64,000 nucleotides of DNA from JAPLDB01 sp038230515 (GCA_038230515.1 JBBRND010000005.1:1-64000); one strand, 5' to 3'; shown: positions 45,538 to 54,430, numbered from the stretch's first letter. The notes: a model not told the origin generated them from the sequence alone. Numbers and translations are program-made.

Positions 45538-46428
45538 TCAATTTACATTCTTCTTATGTTTCCATCTCCTGTGTGTCCACAACCAAAACTCCGGTGCCGA
45601 AAGAATTATTTTTTCGTTGATGTGCATGATGGCTTCCGAAATTTCGTTCTCTTTTGTTTGTTGCGGAGAATCAGTTACCAGTTCGTAAGTGATTCGGTAT
45701 TTACCGCGCGCAAGCTTTATAATTTTTCCGTAGATGACAGGGAAATCATATTTCACTGCATAACGCTCCACGCCTGTTAGCACAGAAGTATCCTGATTCA
45801 GGAATTTCATCCAGTGACCTTTAATCGGATTGCTTGGACTCTGATCAAAAATAAATCCGTAGGAGCAGGGTTCGTTTTTATGATCTTCAAAATACTGAGC
45901 AACTTCCCTTACTGACATCAGGGTCATTCCGAATTTACTTCTTGTGTCCTGTAGTTTCTGATCGAAGAATTTATTTTTCAGCGGAAGATAAATTCCCAAT
46001 GCATGATGCGAGCTGTGGCGGATGAAAGCCACCGCGGGCCACTCCCAGTTTGCATAATGACCTGTGCAGAGGATTACACTTTTATTTTGCTCATAATATT
46101 TTTGAATGAGTGCTGTGTTTACCGGCTCCACTTGTTTCTGCAATTGTTTTTCTGAAATGGAAAATGATTTCAGTCCTTCCACTACCACATCGCAAAAGTG
46201 TGAGTAGAATTTATCCATGATTATTTTCAATTCTTTTTCGCTCTTCTCAGGAAAAGAATTGCGGAGGTTTTCATAAACTACTTTCTTACGGTAGCCGAAT
46301 AGTTTGTAAATAAAAAAGTACAGAAAATCAGAAAGCCCGTACAGTACAGGCAGCGGCAGCCATGAAACGGGAAGAAGAAAGAGGTAGTAGAAAATTGCGG
46401 AGATAAAATTTGCCATTGCGGGGCGCAA
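45538..46428 (-). CDS. Lysophospholipid/lipid A acyltransferase (LpxL/HtrB-like)
   Basis: The 296-residue membrane-associated acyltransferase probably adds a secondary acyl chain to lipid A, or alternatively makes an aminolipid. It has an N-terminal transmembrane helix (~8-38) and the family motif H-x4-E in GHYANWEWP near 122, followed by SPSNPIKGHWMKFL and a basic C-terminus. The partial motif set fits LpxL/HtrB; the exact position acylated is not known. It opens the minus-strand unit with purK and purE; its TGA overlaps a possible TTG start of purK. Confidence 0.88.
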   Translation of the reverse strand: MRPAMANFISAIFYYLFLLPVSWLPLPVLYGLSDFLYFFIYKLFGYRKKVVYENLRNSFPEKSEKELKIIMDKFYSHFCDVVVEGLKSFSISEKQLQKQVEPVNTALIQKYYEQNKSVILCTGHYANWEWPAVAFIRHSSHHALGIYLPLKNKFFDQKLQDTRSKFGMTLMSVREVAQYFEDHKNEPCSYGFIFDQSPSNPIKGHWMKFLNQDTSVLTGVERYAVKYDFPVIYGKIIKLARGKYRITYELVTDSPQQTKENEISEAIMHINEKIILSAPEFWLWTHRRWKHKKNVN

Positions 46429-46561
46429 ATATAGTTGGGATTTGGAATAATTCAGGATGAGATTATTTCAGCGAATGAAACTGCGTCAACATTCCTTTTT
46501 CATCACATTTCTTCCAGTAACAGCGGGGTAAACAGCAATTCAAGGTTTATAATTTAAAAAT

Positions 46562-46569
46562 TAGATTTG
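46562..46569 (+). promoter_or_regulatory. -7 promoter element TAGATTTG
   Basis: TAnnTTTG match 24 nt before the ATG at 46594. It overlaps an upstream TTG start candidate, which shows that the ATG is the real start. Confidence 0.6.
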
Positions 46570-46593
46570 CAAAGTCGCTCACGCATTTTACGT

Positions 46594-49500
46594 ATGCAAC
46601 TTTTAAAATATAAAATCATTTTCTTTTATGCTGTTTTGTCGCTCTCTTCTCTTTTTACAAGTGAGTGTTACAGTCAGATAAAGCATCTTGACTGGAAGCC
46701 GGAAAACGAGATAACCTTTTTCACTTATCCTGAACTTTCATTCTCTATACAAGGAATTGCTCAGGATAAGTATGGTTATTTATGGCTCGGTTCCACTGAC
46801 GGGTTGTATCGTTTCGATGGAGTTTCGTACAAGAGATTTACTCATAGTGATACGGACTCCAATTCAATTGCGGAAAACTCCTGTAGAATAGAAGGTATTG
46901 ACTCGAGGGGAATGTTGTGGATCTTCTCACTTAACAGTTTCAGTATTTTCAATACAGGTGATTTCAAAAGTGTAAATCATGTTATATCTGATTCTTTCTT
47001 TGGCAAGGATGTAACCGGCATGCTTGAGGATAATCTGGGAAATGTGTGGTTTTGTTCATTTGGAAAAAAAAACCTTACTAGGTTCGAGCCGGCAAAAAAT
47101 AAATTTATTTCCTTCGAAGTACCGGATTCACTTTACAATGATAATAGAGTTTTCGGACTTACGCTAAACAGAGATGGCAAAATTTATCTTGCTGTGGATA
47201 ATGGTGTGCTGGTTTTTAATCCTTCAAAAGAAATTTATGAAAAGCATATTCCGAATTTATTACAAGATCATTTATCCAATGACCCCAAGCGGGGAATTAC
47301 CTATTGTATTATAAGCGATCGGTCTGGAAATATTTGGTGCGGGCAATGGGGTGCAAATGGAGATATGTATATTGGAAAATATAACAGGGAGAAAGAGGTG
47401 ATACCATATTCATTGTTCAACTTTCCGCATCGCAACACTGTGATTAATTCTATCTGCGAAAAGTCAGACAGCGAACTCTGGATTGGTGCAAATACAAGCG
47501 GGCTTTTTGTTTATAATAAAAACAGGAACCAATGCAGGGAGTGTGCTCATGTGGCTGATGATGCTTCTTCTTTTCCATATGACCCATCATTTCCAACCGA
47601 TAATATTTTAACAGACAGAGCGGGCAACACCTGGTATCAACTGAATAATAAACTGGTAAAGGCAGATGCAGGCGACCGGCAGGTAAGGCGGTATGATTTG
47701 TCGAAGCTGTTTAATGTTCCAGTTGATAAGAAGGATTTCTCCATCACCTCAGCCTGTAATTCTCTCATGCATGATAAAATTTTCATCACAACATGGGGCG
47801 GGGAAGGATTTTACGAAGTTGATTTGAAAAACAAGTTGCTGCGCACAGTGGAAGTGTATGGAAGCGCAGACCACAGCTTAAAAGTAATACTAAAAATGAT
47901 GCGCGACTCCAAAGGAAATTACCGTGTATACAATATCAATGAACTCCTGACATACAATGAAACCGATGGAAATTTTGCAAAGCTTCCGATACATCCTCCG
48001 ATGCCGGGGTACTATGGATTTTGTTTTAACGGAATGATGGAGGACTCACGCGGACACCTGCTGCTCGGCACGTTTCGCGATGGGTTGTATGATGTTAACC
48101 CGTATGACGCGAGTTACGTTCATTATCCTAAGAGTTTTTACAATACCTCTTATTCGCTTCCTGATTTCCTGCAGCCATGTTTTGAAGACGATAACGGAAA
48201 CGTGTGGATGAATTCGTTTGACGGCACGTATCTCTTTCATCTCTCCGATAAATCATTTACAAGGATATCATATAGGAGCGGAGATAAAAGTTACAATGAT
48301 GGAAGAGATTTGCTGAAGGATAAAGAAGGCAACATCTGGCGGACAACTGCTTTCGGGGGCTTTCAGAAATTCAACAGGGCGAAAGAAGTTTTTGAAGTGG
48401 TGAAAGCAAATATCAATACCTCTGACTTCAAACTGGACGAGATGGTAGAAGACAACAGAGGGTTTATTTGGATGAATGATGAACATACCATCTATCGCTT
48501 TGACCCGCGCTGCAATTCGTTTCTCAACCCATCTCAATCAATGAAAACGAAGATGGGTGAACGCTTTGCTGGGTTCGACAGGGATAACGGAATACTTTAT
48601 ACGAGCAGCGGCAACACACTTTTTACTATCAATACAAATACCTTCGATGGAAATTTAAGAGTCCCCGATATCTTGTTCAATGGAATAAAGGTAATGAACC
48701 GCGATATATCATTCGGAAAAAATATCAATGACATCAAAGAGATTACGCTTACTTACGAGAATAATTTTGTCTCCTTCGAATTTGCCGCGCTCAATTATTC
48801 GCACAGTGAAAACAACAGCTATGCTTATAAGCTGGATGGTGTGGATAAGGATTGGGTTATGAACGGAAATAAAAACACCGCATCATACAGTAACCTTGCC
48901 CCGGGCAGCTATGTGTTTCGCGTAAAGGGCAGCAATAACACGGGCTTATGGAATGAAACAGGGCGCAGCATGACCGTTATTGTTCTTCCTCCCTGGTGGG
49001 AAACGTGGTGGTTCCTTTTGTTAATGGCAATTGCGGTGGCAATGACTGTTTGGCTGATGGTGAGAGAATACACTTTGCGCAAGCTGCGCCTGCAGAAAAC
49101 TGAACTCGAAAAGCAACAGGCGGTTGAAAATGTGCGCAGCAAAATATCCCGCGACATGCACGATGAAATAGGATCCTCGCTAACCAAAATTTCTTTATTG
49201 AGCGAAACATTAAAATCAAAAGTGAAGGAAACCGCATCCGATGAAATCATTTCAAAAATTACTTCTTCATCGCGTGGAGTGATTGGGAATATGAATGAGA
49301 TTATCTGGGCTACCAATCCGCAGCATGATAACATGGCGAGTATGATTTCTTATTTCAGAGATTACATTGCTCAGTTCTTTAATGATACTCCTGTGAAATG
49401 TGAAATAAATTTTCCGGAAAGTGTTCCTGACGCTGTTGTAAATCCGGAGGTGAGAAGAAACCTTTTTCTTGTGCTGAAGGAATCGCTGAACAATATTTTG

Positions 49501-49725
49501 AAACATGCGAATGCATCGGCAGCGGTAGTAGAAATGATTTTATCAGAAAAAGAACTGTTGATGACTATAAAAGATAATGGAAAAGGATTTGTTGAGCAGC
49601 AAAATAAAAAATTCAGTAACGGATTGAAGAATATGAAAAAGAGAATGGAGGATGTGGGTGGTAGCTTTGAAATCATATCTGTAGTGGGAAAGGGAACGGA
49701 GAGCAGAATAAAAATTCAAACATGA
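46594..49725 (+). CDS. Propeller-type sensor histidine kinase (HisKA_3 class)
   Basis: The ~1043-residue sensor kinase has a signal-anchor start (~1-30) and a long periplasmic part of two-component-regulator propeller repeats (GYLWLGSTDGLYRFDG, GNVWFCSFG, NVWMNSFDGTYLF). A Y_Y_Y-type domain (~720-790), a transmembrane helix near 803-825 (FLLLMAIAVAMTVWL), a HisKA_3 dimerisation domain with phospho-His in ISRDMHDEIGSSL (near 855) and a HATPase domain (LKESLNNILKHANA ... IKDNGKGF) follow. Unlike HTCS hybrids it has no receiver or AraC domain. The LuxR-type regulator at 49880 is the likely partner. The signal may be a carbohydrate or surface ligand. Confidence 0.92.
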   Translation: MQLLKYKIIFFYAVLSLSSLFTSECYSQIKHLDWKPENEITFFTYPELSFSIQGIAQDKYGYLWLGSTDGLYRFDGVSYKRFTHSDTDSNSIAENSCRIEGIDSRGMLWIFSLNSFSIFNTGDFKSVNHVISDSFFGKDVTGMLEDNLGNVWFCSFGKKNLTRFEPAKNKFISFEVPDSLYNDNRVFGLTLNRDGKIYLAVDNGVLVFNPSKEIYEKHIPNLLQDHLSNDPKRGITYCIISDRSGNIWCGQWGANGDMYIGKYNREKEVIPYSLFNFPHRNTVINSICEKSDSELWIGANTSGLFVYNKNRNQCRECAHVADDASSFPYDPSFPTDNILTDRAGNTWYQLNNKLVKADAGDRQVRRYDLSKLFNVPVDKKDFSITSACNSLMHDKIFITTWGGEGFYEVDLKNKLLRTVEVYGSADHSLKVILKMMRDSKGNYRVYNINELLTYNETDGNFAKLPIHPPMPGYYGFCFNGMMEDSRGHLLLGTFRDGLYDVNPYDASYVHYPKSFYNTSYSLPDFLQPCFEDDNGNVWMNSFDGTYLFHLSDKSFTRISYRSGDKSYNDGRDLLKDKEGNIWRTTAFGGFQKFNRAKEVFEVVKANINTSDFKLDEMVEDNRGFIWMNDEHTIYRFDPRCNSFLNPSQSMKTKMGERFAGFDRDNGILYTSSGNTLFTINTNTFDGNLRVPDILFNGIKVMNRDISFGKNINDIKEITLTYENNFVSFEFAALNYSHSENNSYAYKLDGVDKDWVMNGNKNTASYSNLAPGSYVFRVKGSNNTGLWNETGRSMTVIVLPPWWETWWFLLLMAIAVAMTVWLMVREYTLRKLRLQKTELEKQQAVENVRSKISRDMHDEIGSSLTKISLLSETLKSKVKETASDEIISKITSSSRGVIGNMNEIIWATNPQHDNMASMISYFRDYIAQFFNDTPVKCEINFPESVPDAVVNPEVRRNLFLVLKESLNNILKHANASAAVVEMILSEKELLMTIKDNGKGFVEQQNKKFSNGLKNMKKRMEDVGGSFEIISVVGKGTESRIKIQT

Positions 49726-49732
49726 TTGTATC

Positions 49733-49799
49733 TGTCATGCCGAACTTGTTTCGGCATCCCTCTGTTGGAAGCAGATGCCGAAACAAGTTCGGCATGACA
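49733..49799. repeat. 26-bp perfect inverted repeat with 15-nt loop
   Basis: TGTCATGCCGAACTTGTTTC... at 49733-49758 is exactly reverse-complemented at 49774-49799. The element sits 8 nt after the sensor kinase stop codon and could end its transcription as a long hairpin, although no T run follows. Its composition suggests a dispersed intergenic repeat; no other full copy is seen in this window. Confidence 0.9.
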
Positions 49800-49879
49800 A
49801 TCCGGTTCAATTATCTACTAATATGGTATTGACCACAACTTCTTCACTTGTACCTTTACCCCGAATTTAAAACCTGCGA

Positions 49880-50506
49880 ATGCCGATTAATATAGCCATT
49901 GTTGAGGATGATGAGGACATCCGTAACTCTCTTGTAGAAATTATTTCTGCGCAATCTGATTTTAACTGTATCGCTGCTTTTCCTAATGCGGAAGAGTTTA
50001 CTGATTCCTTCAAACATCTTAAACTTGATGTGGTACTTATGGATATTAACCTGCCGGGCATGAACGGCATTGAGGCCGTTGCTCTTTTGAAAAAACAAAA
50101 ACCACAGGTTCAGTTCCTGATGTGTACCAGCTATGAAGAGCCGCAGAAAACTTTTGATTCCCTATGTGCAGGCGCTACAGGATACTTGCTTAAGAACAGC
50201 GCTTCGGAAAAGATTTTTGAAGCGATAAAAGAAATTCATGCAGGTGGTTCGCCAATGAGTCCGCAGATTGCTCGGTTGGTGGTTGATTCTTTTAATCAGA
50301 AGAAAAAACAAAATGATTTGCTTGCATCGCTTACTCAGCGAGAGCAGGAGATTCTTACTTTTCTTTCCAAAGGATTTCAGTATAAAGAAATTGCGGACAA
50401 ACTTTTTCTGAGTGTGGAAACCATCCGCACTTACGTTCGCAATATTTATGACAAGTTGCAGGTACACAGCCGCACCGAAGCTGTGAACAAGGTTTTTCAT
50501 TCTTAA
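49880..50506 (+). CDS. LuxR/NarL-type response regulator
   Basis: The 208-residue regulator has a receiver domain with acidic ED near 9-10, phosphoacceptor Asp55 in VVLMDINLPGMNG and Lys near 105 in GYLLKNSASEK. The C-terminal LuxR-type HTH lies at ~145-205 (LTQREQEILTFLSKGFQYKEIADKLFLSVETIRTYVRNIYDKL). It lies 154 nt after the propeller-type HisKA_3 kinase and is its probable partner. Targets may include the surface-protein genes downstream, which is inference. Confidence 0.95.
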   Translation: MPINIAIVEDDEDIRNSLVEIISAQSDFNCIAAFPNAEEFTDSFKHLKLDVVLMDINLPGMNGIEAVALLKKQKPQVQFLMCTSYEEPQKTFDSLCAGATGYLLKNSASEKIFEAIKEIHAGGSPMSPQIARLVVDSFNQKKKQNDLLASLTQREQEILTFLSKGFQYKEIADKLFLSVETIRTYVRNIYDKLQVHSRTEAVNKVFHS

Positions 50507-50853
50507 AACCGCTTCACCACGGAGCCACGGAAGCACAGAGAGAAATTCTGAAATCAATATTGAATGTTGAATTTCGAATATTGAATGTCGAAGTTTAAAA
50601 ACTAAGAATCATGAATCAAGAATGTTGATTTAGAACAACAGTAGAGGCACTTTATCATTCATTGTTCTATATTTAAGATTCAACTTTTTTCCACACTTCA
50701 ACATTCTTCATTCCCTGTTCAATATTCATTATTTGTATTCTGCCTTATCTCTACTAAAGTAGATACCCCTACCTGAATCTCCCTACTCTCATGCGATTGA
50801 CGAGGGCATAGCGCGGCTATAGATTTGCCTCCGTAATTTATTTACGTGCACTG
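50507..50853. other. Gene-free region with a long imperfect inverted repeat
   Basis: This 347-nt stretch starts with CACCACGGAGCCACGGAAG-type intergenic repeat sequence. It then shows AATATTGAATGTTGAA-like sequence at 50555-50592 that is mirrored by TTCAACATTC and GTTCAATATT near 50697-50726. The arms are about 100 nt apart and interrupted. No gene is recognised. The -7 element of the next gene lies at its right end. Confidence 0.6.
50820..50827 (+). promoter_or_regulatory. -7 promoter element TAGATTTG
   Basis: TAnnTTTG match 26 nt before the ATG at 50854. Confidence 0.55.
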
Positions 50854-51057
50854 ATGAAAATAAAACAACAGATAACTCCGAGAGAAAAAGAAATTCTTGA
50901 GTTGATGGCAAAAGGTAAAAGCACTCCGGCAATTGCCGGTGCCCTTGACATCAGCGAAAAGACAGTGGAGACGCACCGCAAAAATTTACACATAAAATTT
51001 AATGCTGTGAATGCATGCCATCTTATTCACATAACTACAAAGGAAGGAATTATCTGA
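50854..51057 (+). CDS. Solo LuxR-type helix-turn-helix protein
   Basis: This 67-residue protein is almost nothing but a LuxR HTH (ITPREKEILELMAKGKSTPAIAGALDISEKTVETHRKNLHIKF), with no receiver or sensor domain. Its start is supported by a TAnnTTTG element. It could be a stand-alone transcription factor or a dominant competitor of other LuxR-type regulators such as the one at 49880. It precedes a T9SS protein gene and an adhesin-like gene in the same direction. Confidence 0.85.
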   Translation: MKIKQQITPREKEILELMAKGKSTPAIAGALDISEKTVETHRKNLHIKFNAVNACHLIHITTKEGII

Positions 51058-51167
51058 AATCGGCATATCAGGGTTTTCAGGTATTGTGTGAAAATGACAA
51101 CTTATCAATATTGCCTTACTAATTTATATCAATTAATAATTCTAACTCTAACTAAATCCAAAATGCT

Positions 51168-51677
51168 ATGACTAAACAATTAATTGTTCTTCTGTTTTGC
51201 ATTGGGTGCTGTGCTGCCTTGCGCGCACAACCCGAGCTTACTAAATCTGTAGTGGCTTCGTCCGGAGGAAATTTTTCCCAGGGTACGTTGTCGCTCTCCT
51301 CCACAGTCGCTGAAATGACTATGGTTACAACTTTGAGTGGCGGTACAGCCGATCTCTTCCAGGGTTTTCAAAACTCTGCATGGATGGTGCAGGAAGTTTT
51401 TGTGAATCCTGTGGCGGGCAATGAGCTAACTGTTGCATTGTATCCAAATCCTGCAAGTGCATTTCTTAATCTTGAAATGGCTGATGCAAATGCAGGCAAG
51501 CGGTTCATTGTTCTTAATGACTTGCTTGGTAAGGCAGTGCGCATTGTTTCTGTTTCTGATCTGCAAAGCAAAGTCCATCTGGACGTAAGCGATCTTCCTT
51601 CGGGCTTGTACGCGCTTTCAATTACAAATTCTTCCAACCAAAAAGTATTTAATCAAACAGTGAGCATCGTTCACTAA
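51168..51677 (+). CDS. Small T9SS-sorted surface protein
   Basis: The 169-residue product has a signal peptide (~1-20, LIVLLFCIGCCAALRAQ), a short beta-rich segment of ~60 residues (SSGGNFSQGTLSLSSTVAEMT) and a full T9SS type A sorting domain (LYPNPASAFL ... VLNDLLGKAV ... PSGLYALSI). The cargo part is very small for a sorting domain. Similar short proteins commonly stand beside adhesin-like genes such as the one 38 nt downstream, and the pair is probably co-transcribed. Confidence 0.85.
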   Translation: MTKQLIVLLFCIGCCAALRAQPELTKSVVASSGGNFSQGTLSLSSTVAEMTMVTTLSGGTADLFQGFQNSAWMVQEVFVNPVAGNELTVALYPNPASAFLNLEMADANAGKRFIVLNDLLGKAVRIVSVSDLQSKVHLDVSDLPSGLYALSITNSSNQKVFNQTVSIVH

Positions 51678-51714
51678 AAATCAATTTATCTCAAACATTA
51701 AAACCAAAATAAAA

Positions 51715-53103
51715 ATGAAAACTCTTAAACAATTACTCTTAACCGGCATAGCGGTGTTGCTGTGCACTACTATGTATGCGCAGGCGCCTCAGAAATTTAA
51801 CTACCAGGCGGTGGCACGAAATAATAATGTCATTATTGCTAACACAGTGGTTGGCATCCGGATTGATATTAAAGATGCTCAAAATGGAACAATCCTCTAT
51901 CAGGAAGTGCAAGGTCCAACAACCAATGAATTTGGAATCTTTTCAATTGAAATAGGTAATGGCGCAGTATTTATTGGTTCTTTTAGTGCTATTGATTGGA
52001 AGAGCGGAAGCAAATGGCTTGAAGTAGAAATGGATCCAATAGGTGGCAGCAATTATATAAGCATGGGTACTTCGGAATTGCTGAGCGTGCCGTATGCGCT
52101 GCAGGCAGATCATTCTCTGGATAGTTGGGTTAAAAACGGTAATTATATTTACAATCCAAATGCAAACAATGTAGGTATTAATACAACTTCTCCGGACAAG
52201 AGTTTATCCGTAGGTGGTGGAATGGACATTGACAAATTCGGTCAAAGTGATGGCTCAGATGGCACAGCTAATGTTGCTCTTCTAAACGGGCTTACTTTTT
52301 CAGGAGGAAGCGGAGAGGGGATTGCTTCAAACAGAATGAATACAAATCCTAACCAATACGGTATTGACATTTATACTAATAACCTTAAGAGAGCTTCCAT
52401 AACAAACGATGGAAAGTTTGGTATCGGCACAACTGTTCCCGATAAAAGCTTTTCACTAGTTGGTGGCATGGATATAGATATTTATGGCGCGAGCGATGGC
52501 TCTGTTGGTGCCGGAAATAATGCTCTTAGAAACGGAATTAATTTTGGATCGGCAACATCAGGTGAGGGAATTGCTTCTAACAGGAATGGTGCAAACAGCA
52601 ACCAATTCGGAATAGATTTTTATACAAACTTTGACAGGCAGCTATCCATTACAAATACCGGTAATGTCGGCATTGGGACGGCTACTCCAACGGCAAAGCT
52701 TGATGTGCGGGGAGACATAAATCTGAACGGAAGAGTTACTACAGATGCGACTACTGACGCATTCGGTACCTCAAACATGATTCCGGTTGCTTATGGAGTA
52801 ATTAGTGGTGGTGGAAACATTATCAGTTCTTCCCGAAACATTCAAGGGGTTACTCACGCGGGTCCCGGGTTCATGATAATTGGAATATCGGGAATTACTT
52901 ATGATGACACCTATGTAACGGTAGTTACCTGCAAGCCGACAGTAAATATTCTCGCGCCTGTCGTAGCTTGTGCAAAGCCAGATGGAAATGGCTTTCAATT
53001 GGACATTTTTACATATGCCCTTCCTCTTCTTACTCCGGTATATGCGGCTCCATTGGCAGCTCCTCTTGATAGCGATTTTAGTTTTGTAGTTTATCATCAA
53101 TAA
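51715..53103 (+). CDS. Adhesin/tail-fibre-like secreted protein
   Basis: The 462-residue product has a signal peptide (~1-23, LLLTGIAVLLCTTMYAQ) and an N-terminal domain of Bacteroidota surface-protein type (PQKFNYQAVARNN ... GIFSIEIGNG ... LLSVPYALQA). Repeats of the tail-fibre/trimeric-adhesin kind follow (NVGINTTSPDKSLSVGG, FGIGTTVPDKSFSLVGG, NVGIGTATPTAKLDVRG). A C-terminal beta-rich head (TYDDTYVTVVTCKPTV) ends it. There is no clear T9SS sorting domain, so the export route is open. A strong terminator follows at 53132-53168. Confidence 0.8.
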   Translation: MKTLKQLLLTGIAVLLCTTMYAQAPQKFNYQAVARNNNVIIANTVVGIRIDIKDAQNGTILYQEVQGPTTNEFGIFSIEIGNGAVFIGSFSAIDWKSGSKWLEVEMDPIGGSNYISMGTSELLSVPYALQADHSLDSWVKNGNYIYNPNANNVGINTTSPDKSLSVGGGMDIDKFGQSDGSDGTANVALLNGLTFSGGSGEGIASNRMNTNPNQYGIDIYTNNLKRASITNDGKFGIGTTVPDKSFSLVGGMDIDIYGASDGSVGAGNNALRNGINFGSATSGEGIASNRNGANSNQFGIDFYTNFDRQLSITNTGNVGIGTATPTAKLDVRGDINLNGRVTTDATTDAFGTSNMIPVAYGVISGGGNIISSSRNIQGVTHAGPGFMIIGISGITYDDTYVTVVTCKPTVNILAPVVACAKPDGNGFQLDIFTYALPLLTPVYAAPLAAPLDSDFSFVVYHQ

Positions 53104-53131
53104 CATTTTTCGCGGATGCCTCTTCCATCTC

Positions 53132-53168
53132 TCCCCGAAGCCAAACTAACCACGGCTTCGGGGAAAAA
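53132..53168 (+). terminator. Rho-independent terminator
   Basis: CCCCGAAGCC at 53133-53142 pairs with GGCTTCGGGG at 53154-53163 with an 11-nt loop; the following sequence is A- and G-rich rather than T-rich. Confidence 0.7.
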
Positions 53169-53226
53169 TGGGGGGGAGAATAAATGCTAAAGACAAATTT
53201 TTAAGCAAAAAAAAACAAAACAACGT

Positions 53227-53456
53227 AAAGCAAAATCAGAACAAGCCAAAGCAAAAAAGAATAAGCTAAAGCAAAAGTATGTTGAGCCAAAGCCAAAGCA
53301 GGATGAGCCAAAGCCAAAGCAGGATGAGCCAAAGCAAAATCAGGATGAGCTAAAGCAAAATCAGGATTAGCTAAAGCAAAAGTAGGATGAGCAAGTGCAT
53401 AAGTTTTAGTCGTGAAAGCAAAAGCAGTATGAAGCAAAGTAATACTAAACCTTGCT
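53227..53456. repeat. Array 3: about 11 units with 21-bp period
   Basis: Units resemble AAAGCAAAATCAGGATGAG. The units at 53268-53393 are exactly 21 bp each; the unit at 53248-53267 has 20 bp (one deleted base). One fully diverged 21-bp unit (53394-53414) and two looser ones end the array. It lies in a 528-nt gene-free stretch (53104-53631). A minus-strand reading gives repeats like FALAHPD, but the frame slips at the 20-bp unit and I do not call it coding. The array ends 176 bp before the next gene. Confidence 0.88.
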
Positions 53457-53631
53457 TATACACTTTTTACACTGCCTTATGAAAAGTTTGCTTTGCTGAA
53501 GAAATTTTTTTCACACACCTGTTCACCTTTTTGCACTTGCTTAAACGCTGTATGCTTCGGTTCATACAACTTTCAATCTTAGTACATCAGCAAAAATTCT
53601 AAATCAGTAAACCTTTAAACTCAAAAAAATC

Positions 53632-54366
53632 ATGGCATCACAACGCAGTTATGCAACGCTTAATCAGCGATTCAAAAACGGAAATACACTTATACAGCCA
53701 TGGGCAGATTATGCTCCCGGTAATGCCCTCATTAAAAAACCCGCGCTGGTAACCTTTGTTGCCGATGTAGATGCGGCAAACGATTTAGTAGATACTACTG
53801 AAAACGATTTAGGTATTGCGCGCGGGGTGCGCACTCCACTGGTATATCAAGTAAAAGACACCAACCCCGCCTGCCTGGAAATGCGCATGCGCGGTATTGA
53901 AAGTTACCTGCGCAGCGATCCTGATAATAATGCTTTTCTTACCGCATCGAAAAAAGTAAAGGCAATACTTCTAAAAATACGTCCTAAATATGCGAAGAAA
54001 GATCCTGCAAATCCTGCAGCCAAAACAAAAAGTCCGATGGAGAAAAGCTTTGCCTCCGCAGTGGGCTACGGCAGAAATGTAATAACGATAGCAACTTCGC
54101 TGGGTGTGGCATACAGCCCTGCTGATGCAAACCTATCCGTTGCCGGCATGACTACGCTTGTTGATCTTATTGAAACCGAAAACGGAAACGTGCAGCTCGC
54201 ACTCGAGGCGTATGGCGAAGCAAACAAAGCGCGCTCCGTAATTTACAAAGGTGCCACCGGCATGGAAAAAAGAACAAGAGCCATCCTGAATTACCTCGCC
54301 AGCTTTTCCGGTCTTAAAAAGAGCAACCACTACCGCGAGTTTAACCAGGCGATAAAAGGAACATAA
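53632..54366 (+). CDS. Unknown protein next to array 3
   Basis: The 244-residue product has no signal peptide or membrane helix (MASQRSYATLNQRFK). It is rich in Ala, Asn and Lys, and probably all-helical in its second half. Segments such as GVAYSPADANLSVAGMTTLVDL and EANKARSVIYKGATGMEKRTRAILNYLASFSG resemble, in pattern, the middle part of the FnIII-like protein at 30457-31089. A shared family is possible but not proven. I recall similar Bacteroidota proteins without known function. A hairpin terminator follows. Confidence 0.7.
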   Translation: MASQRSYATLNQRFKNGNTLIQPWADYAPGNALIKKPALVTFVADVDAANDLVDTTENDLGIARGVRTPLVYQVKDTNPACLEMRMRGIESYLRSDPDNNAFLTASKKVKAILLKIRPKYAKKDPANPAAKTKSPMEKSFASAVGYGRNVITIATSLGVAYSPADANLSVAGMTTLVDLIETENGNVQLALEAYGEANKARSVIYKGATGMEKRTRAILNYLASFSGLKKSNHYREFNQAIKGT

Positions 54367-54395
54367 AGTAGACCGGATAAACATAAGAGCTAACC

Positions 54396-54430
54396 AAAAC
54401 CTCTTTGCAGAATAGTGCAGAGAGGTTTTT
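54396..54430 (+). terminator. Rho-independent terminator
   Basis: AAAACCTCTTTGCA pairs with TGCAGAGAGGTTTT around a GAATAG loop and is followed by TTC-rich sequence. It ends the preceding gene and precedes aroA. Confidence 0.85.

Noticed and set aside
49733..49799. Terminal inverted repeats of an insertion sequence
   Set aside because: The arms are only 15 nt apart, with no transposase between or near them.
53201..53437. Minus-strand frame with FALAHPD-type repeats in array 3
   Set aside because: A 20-bp unit shifts the repeat frame, and there is no plausible start.
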